The notes beneath the pieces were generated by a model, which saw only the letters and a program-made list of their open reading frames with translations, did not search any database and had not been told where the DNA came from. The translations under genes and the position numbers were made by a program. Of a DNA stretch of 64,000 bases, positions 36,517 through 45,800 are shown in pieces. This DNA comes from Pseudomonadota bacterium. Lineage in GTDB: Bacteria > Pseudomonadota > Alphaproteobacteria > Reyranellales > Reyranellaceae. How positions within the stretch are numbered: position 1 is the first letter of the stretch; each line of letters opens with the position of its first letter. The DNA is taken from NCBI GenBank assembly GCA_018242505.1, contig JAFEBU010000040.1:124001-188000 (forward strand), read 5' to 3'.

Positions 36517-36756
36517 ATGTCGACCCTGTCCAGCGTGCGGGCCATCGCTCGTACGGAAGTCCCGTCCTTCTCGTTCGGCCGCGCCATCGCGTTGCTGGCC
36601 GGTACGGTTGTGGCCGGTGTCGAGGCTGTGATGGACCGCTCCGAGCTCAACCGTTCGCGACGCCAACTGGCCGAACTCGATGACCGCCTGTTGCGCGACA
36701 TCGGAATCGATCGGGCGCAGGCCCGTTTCGAGGCCGGCAAAGGCTTCTGGATCTAG
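36517..36756 (+). CDS. DUF1127 small protein (pair 2)
   Basis: A 79-residue protein: an N-terminal variable part and a C-terminal DUF1127 motif RRQLAELDDRLLRDIGIDRAQARFEAGKGFW. It diverges from the LysR gene, the same layout as at 25723. The ATG at 36517 follows CGGAGC at short spacing. The motif is well kept; role unknown here. Confidence 0.85.
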   Translation: MSTLSSVRAIARTEVPSFSFGRAIALLAGTVVAGVEAVMDRSELNRSRRQLAELDDRLLRDIGIDRAQARFEAGKGFWI

Positions 36757-36818
36757 GTTCCTCCCGGCCGGGAATTGCCGGCGGGCACCGGATAGAGCAG
36801 GGTGTTGGCGGCGCCTAT

Positions 36819-37955
36819 ATGGGCGTCATGACCCAACACTTCTCCATCCTCCCGCCCCCCACAGTGGCGCCCGCCAGCTTCTCGATCCCCGACCCGGAGT
36901 CCTGCTGGCACGCGGTCCGCCAGCGTGACCGCGCATTCAACGGCAGGTTCTGGTTCTCAGTGAAGACGACCGGGGTCTACTGCCTGCCGTCCTGCGCGGC
37001 CCGCCCGCCGCTGCGCAAGAACGTGGCCTTCCACGCCTCCCCGGAGGCCGCCGAGACCGCGGGGTTCCGTCCCTGCAAGCGCTGCAAGCCGCGCGATTGG
37101 CAGACCGAAGCCGGCCTCAGCCGGCCGGTTGCCCGCGCCTGCACACTGTTCGATGCCGCCGAAGGCGACGCCCCGCCCTCGCTGACCGAGGTCGCCCGAA
37201 AGGTCGGCCTGTCGGCGAGTGCGCTCAGCAAACGCTTCCTGGCCGAACTGGGCGTCAGCCCGCGCGATTGGCTGGTCGCGAAAAAACGCGAGCGTTTCCG
37301 CAGGGCCTTGCGCGACGGTGAAAAGGTGAGCGAGGCGCTCTACGGGGCAGGCTTCGGTTCGCCGAGCCGCGTCTATGAATCGAGCAACAAGGCGCTGGGC
37401 ATGACGCCCGCCACCTATGCCAAGGGTGGTGCGGGGGCCCATATCGACTTCACCACCGTCGGCTCGGACTACGGCCGGGTTCTCGTAGCGGCGACGCGGA
37501 AGGGCATTGCGGCCGTGTTTCTGGGCGATGACGATCGGAGCCTGGAACGCGACCTCAAGCGCGACTTTCCGGCGGCCGAGCTTCAACGCAACGACGAGGC
37601 CCTTGGCGCATGGGTAAGGGGCGTGTTGGCACGGCTCTATGGTCGCAAGCCCTCGGCGCTGGATGCCGCCGATGTCCCGCTCGACATCGTGGGGACCGCC
37701 TTCCAATGGAAAGTTTGGAAGGCCTTGACCGAGATTCCCCTTGGCGAGACCCGCACCTACGGCGAGATCGCCGCCCGTATCGGTGAGCCAAGCGCCGCCC
37801 GCGCGGTCGGTCGCGCCTGTGCCACCAACCAGGCCGCCGGCGTCATCCCCTGCCATCGCGCCGTGGGTGCTGACGGCCGACTGAATGGCTACCGCTGGGG
37901 CTTGGCGCGCAAGGAGCGGCTCCTGGCCGCCGAACGCCGTCGCAGCACCGCTTGA
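36819..37955 (+). CDS. ada: Ada: bifunctional DNA methylphosphotriester/O6-methylguanine repair protein and regulator
   Basis: A 378-residue protein. The N-terminal Ada zinc domain has Cys55, Cys59, Cys86 and Cys89, with Cys55 as the methyl acceptor. An AraC-type helix-turn-helix follows (about 120-200). The C-terminal methyltransferase has the active PCHR motif with Cys345 and an NGYRWGLARKERLL end. Thus both repair activities are expected and methylated protein would activate transcription. Start at ATG 36819 or 36828; neither has a strong ribosome binding site. Confidence 0.93.
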   Translation: MGVMTQHFSILPPPTVAPASFSIPDPESCWHAVRQRDRAFNGRFWFSVKTTGVYCLPSCAARPPLRKNVAFHASPEAAETAGFRPCKRCKPRDWQTEAGLSRPVARACTLFDAAEGDAPPSLTEVARKVGLSASALSKRFLAELGVSPRDWLVAKKRERFRRALRDGEKVSEALYGAGFGSPSRVYESSNKALGMTPATYAKGGAGAHIDFTTVGSDYGRVLVAATRKGIAAVFLGDDDRSLERDLKRDFPAAELQRNDEALGAWVRGVLARLYGRKPSALDAADVPLDIVGTAFQWKVWKALTEIPLGETRTYGEIAARIGEPSAARAVGRACATNQAAGVIPCHRAVGADGRLNGYRWGLARKERLLAAERRRSTA

Positions 37956-37965
37956 ACGGCAGCGC

Positions 37966-38334
37966 TCAATTGCTGTTCTCGATATGGGTGATGACGTAGT
38001 GCCCGGCCCGGCGTTCAAGATCGAAGCGAATCTTGTCGCCGGGCGTGAGGCCCACCAGCAAGGTCCGGTCCTCGACCGGGAAGATCCGGGTCATCCTCTC
38101 CATGTAAAAGCGGGGAATGGCTGCATGGGCGACCGTGATCTTGCCGTCCTTCGGATCGACTGCAACGACGCGACCGGCAGCCAACGGAAACACCTCGGCG
38201 GGCGGAAGACCGCCGACATCGCGCGACCTGCCGGCGTCGTGGATCGACTGGTTCCGGATGACGGCGGCGCAAACACCTGTACCCAGCGCCGCCAACACGA
38301 GAACCAACCAAGACACCAAGGCAACGCGACGCAT
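37966..38334 (-). CDS. CusF-like periplasmic copper-binding domain protein
   Basis: A 122-residue exported protein: signal-like helix at 5-24, then a CusF/CusB-like OB domain (GRVVAVDPKDGKITVAH ... VEDRTLLVGLTPGDKIRF). In CusF the Cu(I)/Ag(I) site uses His, Trp and two Met. Here His70 and Met81 are kept, but the second Met of M-T-M is Arg83 and the Trp is Met78. The site is probably weakened. GGAGGTG precedes the ATG. It stands alone next to ada, without CusA/B/C. Confidence 0.72.
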   Translation of the reverse strand: MRRVALVSWLVLVLAALGTGVCAAVIRNQSIHDAGRSRDVGGLPPAEVFPLAAGRVVAVDPKDGKITVAHAAIPRFYMERMTRIFPVEDRTLLVGLTPGDKIRFDLERRAGHYVITHIENSN

Positions 38335-38430
38335 TTCGGCACCTCCAAACAGGTGCCGGGGAGATCGAAACGCACCTGCCGCACTGCAAGGTGTGCAGGT
38401 GCCCAATTCGCTGCAAGAATGAGTGAGCAG

Positions 38431-38982
38431 TCACCCTGAAGGTCCTCGGCGGGGCGATCGCCGACGCAACAGCACGTAAAAGGCGCCGTCACCGCCGTGC
38501 CGGGGGTGGGCTGGTTTCAGGCCGCGCACCCGCATGCCATTCTCCGGACGCCGCAACCAACCCGGAAACTCCCCCCGGATGCGGCCCCCAAACAGGCGGT
38601 CGCCCTCCCGTCGTAGACCCTTGCCTGTCACGACCAGAACAATTCGCAGGTCGAGTGCCTCGGCTTCTTCGAGAAACCGCGCCACGGCCCGCTCGGCGGC
38701 CGCCAAGGTCATGCCGTGGAGGTCGAGCTTGGCCTGTGGCGTGCGGCGGCCGCGCGACAGGGCGCGGTCGATATCTCGGTCGAAGGAGAAACCCTCGCCG
38801 GGCGGGATCGATACCCGGCCCTTGCCTCGTGGCGTGGCCGCCGCGGAGACAGGTTCTTCCGATCGGCGTTCCAGTGGCCGTTCCGCCTTCGACTTGGGCG
38901 AACCATCGCGCAGGCGCCGCCGGCCCTTCAGCGGGACCACGTCGGCCACCGCCGCCCGGAACAGATCGAGATCCTTGACCAT
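38431..38982 (-). CDS. Smr domain protein
   Basis: A 183-residue protein. The N-terminal ~85 residues are basic and variable, then a Smr domain: KLDLHGMTLAAAERAVARFLEEA, VLVVTGKGLRREGD and VRGLKPAHPRHGGDGAFYVLLRRR. The LDLHG and T-G-K-G motifs are those of the Smr nuclease family related to MutS2 C-termini. Single-domain forms are common in alphaproteobacteria. The start is probably the ATG at 38982; an upstream in-frame start at 39024 is less likely. Confidence 0.88.
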   Translation of the reverse strand: MVKDLDLFRAAVADVVPLKGRRRLRDGSPKSKAERPLERRSEEPVSAAATPRGKGRVSIPPGEGFSFDRDIDRALSRGRRTPQAKLDLHGMTLAAAERAVARFLEEAEALDLRIVLVVTGKGLRREGDRLFGGRIRGEFPGWLRRPENGMRVRGLKPAHPRHGGDGAFYVLLRRRSPRRGPSG

Positions 38983-39032
38983 GGCGTTTCGTCTAGCCTT
39001 GGCCGTGGGGTTGGGTCTACACACAGCGCGCC

Positions 39033-40394
39033 ATGGCTACTGTGCCCCCTCCTGCGACCGCGACACCAGCCCAAGGCCAGCCCGATCCGGAACTGCAAAC
39101 GGCAGTCCAATATCTGCGTGCCGGCTGGTTCGACCGCGCCGAACCGCTGGTCCGCTCGGCCCACGGCCGTTTGGGCGACCGGCCCGACGTTTTGCACTAT
39201 CTCGCCGTCTGCTTGGCGCAACGCGGAGAACTGGCGGACGCCGAAGCGCTGTGGCGCAAGGCCCTGTCCAAGGACCCCAACGAGCCGATGCTGTCCTATA
39301 ACCTGGGCCTGATGGCCCGCCGAATGGGACGGTTGGACGAGGCTGCCAAGCGCTTCCGCGACACGATCCGCCGGGCCCCCACTCATGTCGAAGCCCGACT
39401 GGCCCTGGCCTCGCTCCATTTGGATCAGGGGCGCTTCGCCGCCGCCGAACGGGAACTGGCCGAGTTCACGCATAACCTTGACCGGGCCATCCTGCAGCCG
39501 GGCGGCGAGGTGCTGAAGCCCCTGCAGGCCCGGGGCCGCAACATGCTGGGACACGCGCTTTATCGCCTCGGCCACTATGCGCCGGCGATTGAGGTGCTGG
39601 ACATGGCGTTGCAGGACGCAGGCGACGATGCGGCCCGACGCGGTCAGATCTTGGGCGACCGAGCCCTGGCCCTGGGCGGCCTCAACCATCACGACGAGGC
39701 GATCGCCGAGGCCGAACGCGCCCTCGCCCTGGCGCCGCAAAGCCCCAGCCTCAATCACGTGCTGGGCTTTATCCTTTATTTCGCCGGTCGACCTTCCGAC
39801 GCCATTGCGCCGATCCAGAAGGCGCTGGAACTCGATCCGACCTTTGCGCCGGCCTTGAAGACCCTGGCGTTGGCCCAGACGGCATCGGGCCAGACCGAGG
39901 CCGCCGTCGAGATGCTGCACCGTGCCCTGCGCAACAATCCGGCGGACCGCGATGCGATCCTTCAGCTCTCTTTCCTGCAGATCGAGCAGGGCCGGTTTGC
40001 CGAAGCGCTCGAGACGCTGGCGCCGCACCTGGCAGGGTCGCCCAACGACGTGCGCAGCCTGAACAATCAAGGCCTCGCCTTGCGCGGACTGAAGCGCCAC
40101 GAGGATGCGCGGCGGACGCTGAAACGCGCTTCGCGGCTTGCCCCGGACGACCCGCTGGTGCTCACCAACCTCGGCACCGTCCTGGTCGATCTCGGCCGGG
40201 CGGCCGAAGCCCGCGCCTTGCACGAGCATGCGCTACGCGGCCTGCCCGGCGATCCCCGTCTTCTCGCCAACTATGGCATCTGTCTTGCGGCCCTGGGCGA
40301 GACCGACCGGGCACGTGAGACGCTCGACGCCGCCTTGGCCAGCGATCCCGGCAACAAAGATGCGCTGGCGGCCCGCGCCGCACTCGACGCATGA
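39033..40394 (+). CDS. Tetratricopeptide repeat protein
   Basis: A 453-residue cytosolic protein made almost wholly of TPR units (for example GMARRMGRLDEAAKRFRDTIRRAPTHVEARLAL-like helix pairs, ALELDPTFAPALKTLALA, LKRASRLAPDDPLVLTNLG). There is no signal peptide or catalytic domain, so it is a protein-protein scaffold. It diverges from the Smr gene and reads into yggS after 22 bases. Confidence 0.85.
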   Translation: MATVPPPATATPAQGQPDPELQTAVQYLRAGWFDRAEPLVRSAHGRLGDRPDVLHYLAVCLAQRGELADAEALWRKALSKDPNEPMLSYNLGLMARRMGRLDEAAKRFRDTIRRAPTHVEARLALASLHLDQGRFAAAERELAEFTHNLDRAILQPGGEVLKPLQARGRNMLGHALYRLGHYAPAIEVLDMALQDAGDDAARRGQILGDRALALGGLNHHDEAIAEAERALALAPQSPSLNHVLGFILYFAGRPSDAIAPIQKALELDPTFAPALKTLALAQTASGQTEAAVEMLHRALRNNPADRDAILQLSFLQIEQGRFAEALETLAPHLAGSPNDVRSLNNQGLALRGLKRHEDARRTLKRASRLAPDDPLVLTNLGTVLVDLGRAAEARALHEHALRGLPGDPRLLANYGICLAALGETDRARETLDAALASDPGNKDALAARAALDA

Positions 40395-40416
40395 GACCTG
40401 GAACGGGTGCAGAGCA

Positions 40417-41082
40417 ATGAGTGAGGGCGCCAGGCATCTCGGCGAGGTGAAAGGCAGGATCGAGCAGGCCGCCCGCGCGGCCCGTCGCGATCCCTCGGAC
40501 GTGACGCTGGTCGCTGTGTCCAAGATGCACCCCGCCGATCGCGTGCGCGAGTTGCTCGTGGCCGGCCATCGCGTGTTCGGCGAGAACCGAGTACAGGAGG
40601 CCCAGGAAAAATTCCCCGCCCTCAAAGTGGAATATCGGGATCTGCAGCTCCATCTCATCGGCCCGTTGCAGACCAACAAGGCGCGCGAGGCCGTGACTCT
40701 GTTCGACGTGATCCAGTCGGTCGACCGCGAAAAGCTTGCAGCAACGCTGGCCAAGGAGATGGCGCGGGCCGACAGGCGCCCCGATTGCTTCATTCAGGTC
40801 AACACAGGCGAGGAGCCGCAGAAGGCAGGCATCCTGCCCAACGACCTCGATTCCTTCGTCGCCGCCTGCCGAGACACGCACAAGCTGCCGGTGGTCGGCT
40901 TGATGTGCATTCCGCCGGTGGACGAAGAGCCAGCCCTCCATTTCGCACTCCTGGCCAAGATGGCAGCGCGTCACGGGCTGGCGAAGGTCAGCATGGGCAT
41001 GAGCGCCGACTATGAAACCGCGGTACGGCTGGGCGCGACACATGTCCGCGTCGGCAGCGCTCTTTTTGGGCAACGCCACTAG
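40417..41082 (+). CDS. YggS-type pyridoxal phosphate homeostasis protein
   Basis: A 221-residue single-domain PLP protein. Lys36 in TLVAVSKMHPADRV is the PLP-binding lysine; GENRVQEAQEKF, HLIGPLQTNKAREAV, FIQVNTGEEPQKAGI, GLMCIPP and SMGMSADYETAVRLGATHVRVGSALFG are all canonical. It keeps free PLP in balance rather than catalysing a reaction. ATG at 40417; it ends 6 bases before mutM. Confidence 0.95.
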   Translation: MSEGARHLGEVKGRIEQAARAARRDPSDVTLVAVSKMHPADRVRELLVAGHRVFGENRVQEAQEKFPALKVEYRDLQLHLIGPLQTNKAREAVTLFDVIQSVDREKLAATLAKEMARADRRPDCFIQVNTGEEPQKAGILPNDLDSFVAACRDTHKLPVVGLMCIPPVDEEPALHFALLAKMAARHGLAKVSMGMSADYETAVRLGATHVRVGSALFGQRH

Positions 41083-41088
41083 CCGGGC

Positions 41089-41928
41089 ATGCCTGAGCTA
41101 CCGGAAGTCGAAACGGTTCGCCGCGGCCTGCTTCCGCGCCTGGTGGATCGGAAAATAGTCCGCCTGCAGCAGCGGCGTCGCGACCTGCGTGTGCCCCTGC
41201 CCCAGCGCTTCGCCAGTCGCGTCGAGGGCCGCACCGTGCTGGGGATCGACCGGCGCGCCAAATATCTCCTGATCCGCCTCGATGACGGCCAAACCCTGAT
41301 CGTTCACCTCGGCATGTCCGGGCGCATGACCCTGCACGATGCCAGGAGTGCGGCCCAACATCCCCTCGAACGGCACGATCACGTCGTATTCGAGATCGAG
41401 GACGGCTGGCAGGTCCGGTTCAACGACGCGCGGCGCTTTGGCCTGATGCTGCTGGCGCGCAGCGAAACTGTCGCCGACCACAAGCTTTTTAAGGATTTGG
41501 GGCCTGAGCCGCTCGATCCGGCATTCGACGGACCGGCCCTGGCCGGTCGCCTGGAAGGCCGGCGCACCTCGATCAAGGCGGCGCTCCTCGACCAGAGGAC
41601 CCTGGTGGGGATCGGCAATATCTATGCCTGCGAGGCCCTGTTCCTGGCCGGCATCTCACCCCGGCGGTCCGCGCACACCGTGCAGGGCGAACGCGCCGAC
41701 CGGCTGATTGCAGCGCTGAAGCAAGTCCTGTTGCGCTCGATCGACGACGGCGGCTCGACCCTGCGCGATCATGTCCAGCCAGGTGGCGAACTCGGCTATT
41801 TCCAGACGCGCTTCAATGTCTACGACCGCGCCGGCGCGGTCTGTCCGACCCGCGGTTGCGGACATGCGGTCAAACGCCTGGTGCAAAGTGGCCGCTCGAC
41901 CTTCTATTGCACCCGTTGCCAGCGCTAG
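41089..41928 (+). CDS. mutM: Formamidopyrimidine-DNA glycosylase (Fpg/MutM)
   Basis: A 279-residue base-excision glycosylase/AP lyase. The N-terminus MPELPEVETVRRGL provides the catalytic Pro and Glu; RRAKYLL holds the conserved Lys; GIGNIYACEALF and the C-terminal zinc finger (CPTRGC ... FYCTRCQR) complete the family. It removes 8-oxoguanine and ring-opened purines. All key residues are present. Confidence 0.97.
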   Translation: MPELPEVETVRRGLLPRLVDRKIVRLQQRRRDLRVPLPQRFASRVEGRTVLGIDRRAKYLLIRLDDGQTLIVHLGMSGRMTLHDARSAAQHPLERHDHVVFEIEDGWQVRFNDARRFGLMLLARSETVADHKLFKDLGPEPLDPAFDGPALAGRLEGRRTSIKAALLDQRTLVGIGNIYACEALFLAGISPRRSAHTVQGERADRLIAALKQVLLRSIDDGGSTLRDHVQPGGELGYFQTRFNVYDRAGAVCPTRGCGHAVKRLVQSGRSTFYCTRCQR

Positions 41929-41961
41929 CTTAAGAGCGGCAACCCAAGTCGCGAGGGATGC

Positions 41962-42741
41962 ATGACTGCATATGAAAATATCCAGACCGAAACCAAGGGC
42001 CGGGTCGGCATCATCCAGCTCAATCGCCCCAAGGCGCTGAACGCACTTTGCGCCGATCTGGTGCGCGAACTCGGTCGCGCGCTCGACAGTTTCGAAACCA
42101 ACCCCAATGTCGGTTGCATGGTGCTCACCGGCAGCGACAAGGCCTTCGCTGCCGGCGCAGACATCAAGGAGATGAAGGAGAAGTCCTATCAAGACGTCTT
42201 CCTCCAGGATTTCATCACCGTCGGCTGGGAGAAGGTGAGCCAGGTCCGCAAGCCGATCATCGCCGCGGTCGCAGGCTACGCACTGGGCGGCGGCTGCGAG
42301 ATGGCCATGATGTGCGACTTCATCATCGCCGCCGACAATGCGAAGTTTGGCCAACCTGAAATTACGCTTGGCACCATACCGGGCGCTGGCGGCACGCAGC
42401 GCCTGCCCCGCTTCATCGGCAAGTCGAAGGCGATGGACCTCGTTCTGACGGGTCGCATGATGGATGCGGCCGAAGCCGAACGCTGCGGACTGGTGAGCCG
42501 GGTCGTGCCGCTCAACCGACTGATGGACGAAGCGCTCGCGACCGCCGAGAAGATCGCCGGAATGTCACTGCCCGCCACGATGGTGGCCAAGGAAGCGGTC
42601 AACCGCGCCTTCGAGACCACCTTGGCCGAAGGCATCCGCTTCGAGCGCCGCACGTTCCATGCGACCTTCGCCTTCGATGATCGCGCGGAGGGCATGAACG
42701 CTTTCGCGGACAAGCGCAAGGCAGCCTGGAAACATCGTTGA
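41962..42741 (+). CDS. Enoyl-CoA hydratase
   Basis: A 259-residue crotonase. The oxyanion segment ADIKEM, the [42 protein letters not shown] block contains both catalytic Glu residues (CE and PEI). It hydrates trans-2-enoyl-CoA in beta-oxidation or amino acid breakdown. mutM ends 33 bases upstream; rpsT begins 75 bases downstream. Confidence 0.95.
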   Translation: MTAYENIQTETKGRVGIIQLNRPKALNALCADLVRELGRALDSFETNPNVGCMVLTGSDKAFAAGADIKEMKEKSYQDVFLQDFITVGWEKVSQVRKPIIAAVAGYALGGGCEMAMMCDFIIAADNAKFGQPEITLGTIPGAGGTQRLPRFIGKSKAMDLVLTGRMMDAAEAERCGLVSRVVPLNRLMDEALATAEKIAGMSLPATMVAKEAVNRAFETTLAEGIRFERRTFHATFAFDDRAEGMNAFADKRKAAWKHR

Positions 42742-42816
42742 TTCAGGCATTTGGGGCGGCTTGACCGAGTGCGCCGCGGCTCGTATAAGCGCGCCCTTCC
42801 GAGGAACGAGGATCAG

Positions 42817-43080
42817 ATGGCGAATCACAAGTCGGCCGAGAAGCGCGCGCGCCAGACCAAGCGCCGCACCGCCGTGAACTCCGCGCGCCGCGGTCGCGTG
42901 CGCGGCTCGATCAGGAAGGTCGAGGAGGCAATCAAGGCCGGAGACAAGAAGGCGGCAGCCGAAGCGCTGCGCGCCGCTCAGCCGGAGATCCAGCGAGGCG
43001 CGACATCGCGCGTCGTTGCCAAGAATGCCGCTGCGCGTCGCATCTCGCGCCTCAATGCGCGCATCAAGGCAATGAGCTGA
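42817..43080 (+). CDS. rpsT: 30S ribosomal protein S20
   Basis: An 87-residue basic protein: [29 protein letters not shown] at the N-terminus and the [17 protein letters not shown] end. It binds 16S rRNA. GAGGAACGAGGA precedes the ATG and an intrinsic terminator follows. rpsT just upstream of dnaA is a common alphaproteobacterial order. Confidence 0.98.
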   Translation: MANHKSAEKRARQTKRRTAVNSARRGRVRGSIRKVEEAIKAGDKKAAAEALRAAQPEIQRGATSRVVAKNAAARRISRLNARIKAMS

Positions 43081-43114
43081 TCGATCACTCGACATCTTCG
43101 AGAGTAAATTGAAG

Positions 43115-43144
43115 CGCCGCTCCAACGAGCGGCGTTTTCTTTTT
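43115..43144 (+). terminator. Rho-independent terminator after rpsT
   Basis: Stem CGCCGCTC (43115-43122) / GAGCGGCG (43127-43134) with a CAAC loop, followed by TTTTCTTTTT. Confidence 0.93.
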
Positions 43145-43646
43145 GCGACTCGTTTTGAAATTTTTTTTAACCATTTTGGCGATGATCATTTGGTCGTCGA
43201 TTAGGCGAACGGCATACGATTCGCCTTTATCGTTCCGCACGCGTGCGCAGGCGCTAGATATTGAGCGGCATCATTCGTCGCACGCGACGGAGAATCGAAT
43301 CGAAAGCAATGTCAATCGAGTCCGACTGGGAAGAGGTTGAATAGCGTGTGGCGTTGCTTGCGCGAATCGTTTGCGCGCTCGGCACGGTCTGCTAAGAGTC
43401 GATGCATCGCGACGGGGCGTGGGGCGCTCATACGCGAGCTGCGGCGAGGACGGGGGGCTTCCTCTTCGCCGAAACGACGAACGAGGGAGAGCTGCACAGC
43501 GCATCGGCATCGCGACATTCCCGACAACGGCAACGCCCCCTTCAACGGCGTTCGATTCGGAACTCTCGTCGCTCTTGCTTCGCTGTGTATCTTTGTTGGT
43601 CGAAGCTCGTGAGTGCCCTGCTCTTGTCAAATGAAGAGCGGGGGCT
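43145..43646. promoter_or_regulatory. 502-bp region upstream of rhodanese-dnaA, rich in GANTC sites
   Basis: No convincing gene. Eight GANTC sites start at 43147, 43218, 43292, 43297, 43318, 43364, 43396 and 43554, well above chance for this GC content. GANTC is the CcrM methylation target that links dnaA expression to replication in alphaproteobacteria. The left end is AT-rich (TTTTTTTTAACC). No DnaA box was noticed. It likely holds the promoter for the rhodanese-dnaA transcript. Confidence 0.65.
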
Positions 43647-44111
43647 ATGACGAAAGACAACAAGATCGTCGGCACGTATCAGGTGTTCCCCGCAACCGGC
43701 TATGCCGGTGATGTGACGCCACAGTCGGCATGGAAGATTCTGAGCGAGAATGGCGGTGCAGTGCTGGTCGATGTGCGCACCCGTGCCGAATGGAGCTACG
43801 TCGGACTTCCCGACCTCTCATCCGCCGGCAAGAAGCCGGCGCTGCTGGAGTGGCAAGTCTTCCCCAGCATGCAACCGAATCCGGAGTTCGTGACGGCTCT
43901 CTCCGGCGCCGTCGCGGACAAGGATACGCCGCTCCTGTTTCTGTGCCGGAGTGGCGCCCGCTCGGCCGCGGCGGCGAAAGCGATGACCGCGGCCGGCTAC
44001 AGTATGTGTCTGAACGTGGTGGACGGCTTCGAAGGACCGCTGGATGCGCAAGCCAAGCGCGGTACGGCGGGAGGCTGGAAAGCGGCAGGACTTCCGTGGA
44101 GACAGACTTGA
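43647..44111 (+). CDS. Rhodanese-like sulfurtransferase
   Basis: A 154-residue single rhodanese domain. The persulfide-forming Cys100 lies in the active loop LFLCRSGARS, and VLVDVRTRAEWSYVGLP is the standard preceding motif. Its stop lies 68 bases before the dnaA ATG, and the last codons overlap an alternative in-frame dnaA TTG. It is therefore probably read with dnaA. Substrate unknown. Confidence 0.9.
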   Translation: MTKDNKIVGTYQVFPATGYAGDVTPQSAWKILSENGGAVLVDVRTRAEWSYVGLPDLSSAGKKPALLEWQVFPSMQPNPEFVTALSGAVADKDTPLLFLCRSGARSAAAAKAMTAAGYSMCLNVVDGFEGPLDAQAKRGTAGGWKAAGLPWRQT

Positions 44112-44179
44112 CCCGATTTCAATCACCGATTGCCGATAACGATGCGGCGTACAATCAAAAGACCGTAGCGGGGACCGAT

Positions 44180-45589
44180 ATGGACGACGGCGGCCGGAAG
44201 GAGCTCGCGACGCAATGGACGCGGGTCCGTGACCGTCTGCGCAAGGAGATCGGCGACAAGGCATTCAAAACCTGGTTCGGCGAGGTCGAACTGGGCGAAT
44301 TGAAGGCCGGCAAGCTCCGCCTGTACGCTCCCACGCGCTTCGTGCGCGACTGGGTGAGCCGCCACTACGGCGACCGCGTGCTGGCCTATTGGCAGGCCGT
44401 CACGCCAGACGTGGCGAATGTCGAGGTGAATCTGGTGCCGCCCCCAACGCCGCGCCGCGCCAACGAGATCATTGCCATGCCGCCGGTGCCGGCGCCGCAG
44501 TCGAGCTTCCAGCAGCCCATGCCGCGACTGGGACCGTCGATCGGCCGCGGGGTCGACGACGCCTTCCAGGGTCCGGAAGCACGCCACACCTTCGCGAACT
44601 TCGTGGTCGGCAAGCCCAACGAATTCGCCTATGCCGCAGCGCGCAACATCGCCGAGCAGGACAAACCGCAGCCCGAGCGCAACCCTCTCTATATCTTCGG
44701 CGGCGTGGGGCTGGGCAAGACGCACCTGATGCATGCCATCTGGCATGTCATCCGCGAGCGCGATCCCAAGCAGCGCGTGCTTTATCTCACCGCCGAGAGC
44801 TTCGTGAACCGCTTCATCCACGCGTTGCGCACGAAGAACACCAACCAGTTCAAGGAACTGTTTCGCAACGTCGATGTGCTGATGGTCGACGATGTGCAGT
44901 TCATCTGCGGCAAGGAAGCGAGTCAGGAGGAATTCTTCTTCACCTTCAATTCGCTGGTGGAACAGAACAAGCAGATCGTGCTTTCGTCGGAAAAGCCGCC
45001 GTCGGAGCTGCAGGATATCGAGGAGCGCATGCGCTCGCGGCTGGGCAGCGGTCTGGTGGCCGACATCCACTCCTCGACCTACGAGCTCAGGCTGTCGATT
45101 CTGCAGACCAAGGCCGAATCGGCGCGCGTTCCGGTACCGACCGCGGTGCTGGAGTTCCTGGCCCAAAAGATCAGCACCAACATCCGCGAGCTTGAGGGTG
45201 CCCTGAACCGGGTGGTCGCGCACGGCCAGCTCATCGGCCGCGAGATCACCGTCGAGATGGCGCAGGACGTGCTGCACGACCTCCTGCGCCAGGCTGACCG
45301 CAAGGTGACGGTCGACGAGATCCAGCAGCGGGTTGCCGCGCACTACAATATCAAGCTCGCCGAGATGAGCTCGCCACGCCGCGCCCGCTCGGTGGCCCGC
45401 CCACGGCAGGTGGCGATGTATCTCGCCAAGCAGCTCACGACCTTGAGCCTGCCGCAGATCGGCAAGCGTTTCGGCAACCGCGACCACACCACGGTCATGC
45501 ATGCCGTCCGCAAGATCGAGGAACTCAAGGTCTCCGATCTGTCGATTGCGGAAGACGTCGAGATGCTCAAGCGTCAGTTGCAAGGTTGA
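44180..45589 (+). CDS. dnaA: Chromosomal replication initiator DnaA
   Basis: A 469-residue AAA+ protein. Domain I begins with [21 protein letters not shown]; Walker A is GGVGLGKTH, Walker [10 protein letters not shown], and the C-terminal DNA-binding signature [16 protein letters not shown] is intact. It opens the replication origin. The ATG at 44180 has GGGGA upstream and gives the normal N-terminus; a TTG at 44108 overlapping the rhodanese stop is an alternative. A terminator follows. Confidence 0.98.
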   Translation: MDDGGRKELATQWTRVRDRLRKEIGDKAFKTWFGEVELGELKAGKLRLYAPTRFVRDWVSRHYGDRVLAYWQAVTPDVANVEVNLVPPPTPRRANEIIAMPPVPAPQSSFQQPMPRLGPSIGRGVDDAFQGPEARHTFANFVVGKPNEFAYAAARNIAEQDKPQPERNPLYIFGGVGLGKTHLMHAIWHVIRERDPKQRVLYLTAESFVNRFIHALRTKNTNQFKELFRNVDVLMVDDVQFICGKEASQEEFFFTFNSLVEQNKQIVLSSEKPPSELQDIEERMRSRLGSGLVADIHSSTYELRLSILQTKAESARVPVPTAVLEFLAQKISTNIRELEGALNRVVAHGQLIGREITVEMAQDVLHDLLRQADRKVTVDEIQQRVAAHYNIKLAEMSSPRRARSVARPRQVAMYLAKQLTTLSLPQIGKRFGNRDHTTVMHAVRKIEELKVSDLSIAEDVEMLKRQLQG

Positions 45590-45611
45590 CCATTTCCAGC
45601 CGACACCTTGA

Positions 45612-45636
45612 AGACGGGGCCGGGGCGGCCCCGTCT
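45612..45636 (+). terminator. Rho-independent terminator after dnaA
   Basis: Stem AGACGGGGCC (45612-45621) / GGCCCCGTCT (45627-45636), GGGGC loop, then CTTGTTGT. The T-tract is broken, so strength is moderate. Confidence 0.75.
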
Positions 45637-45800
45637 CTTGTTGTACGGCAGGTGGCTAAACGCCTCATATTGCGGGCGAAATTGCTTTCAGCCGGCAGGC
45701 TCCGTGGTATACTCCTCAACCATCCTGCCGGCGCTATTCTGCTGCCGGTGCGGTGGGCCCAAGAACACCATCAATCGGCCCCGATTACAGCGACCCAACC

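Noticed and set aside
43330..43612. Short open frames upstream of the rhodanese gene
   Set aside because: No ribosome binding site, no family, arginine-rich shadow-like translations; the GANTC-rich regulatory reading is preferred.
43145..45800. Replication origin
   Set aside because: dnaA is here and DNA is locally AT-rich, but no cluster of TTATCCACA-like DnaA boxes was seen.
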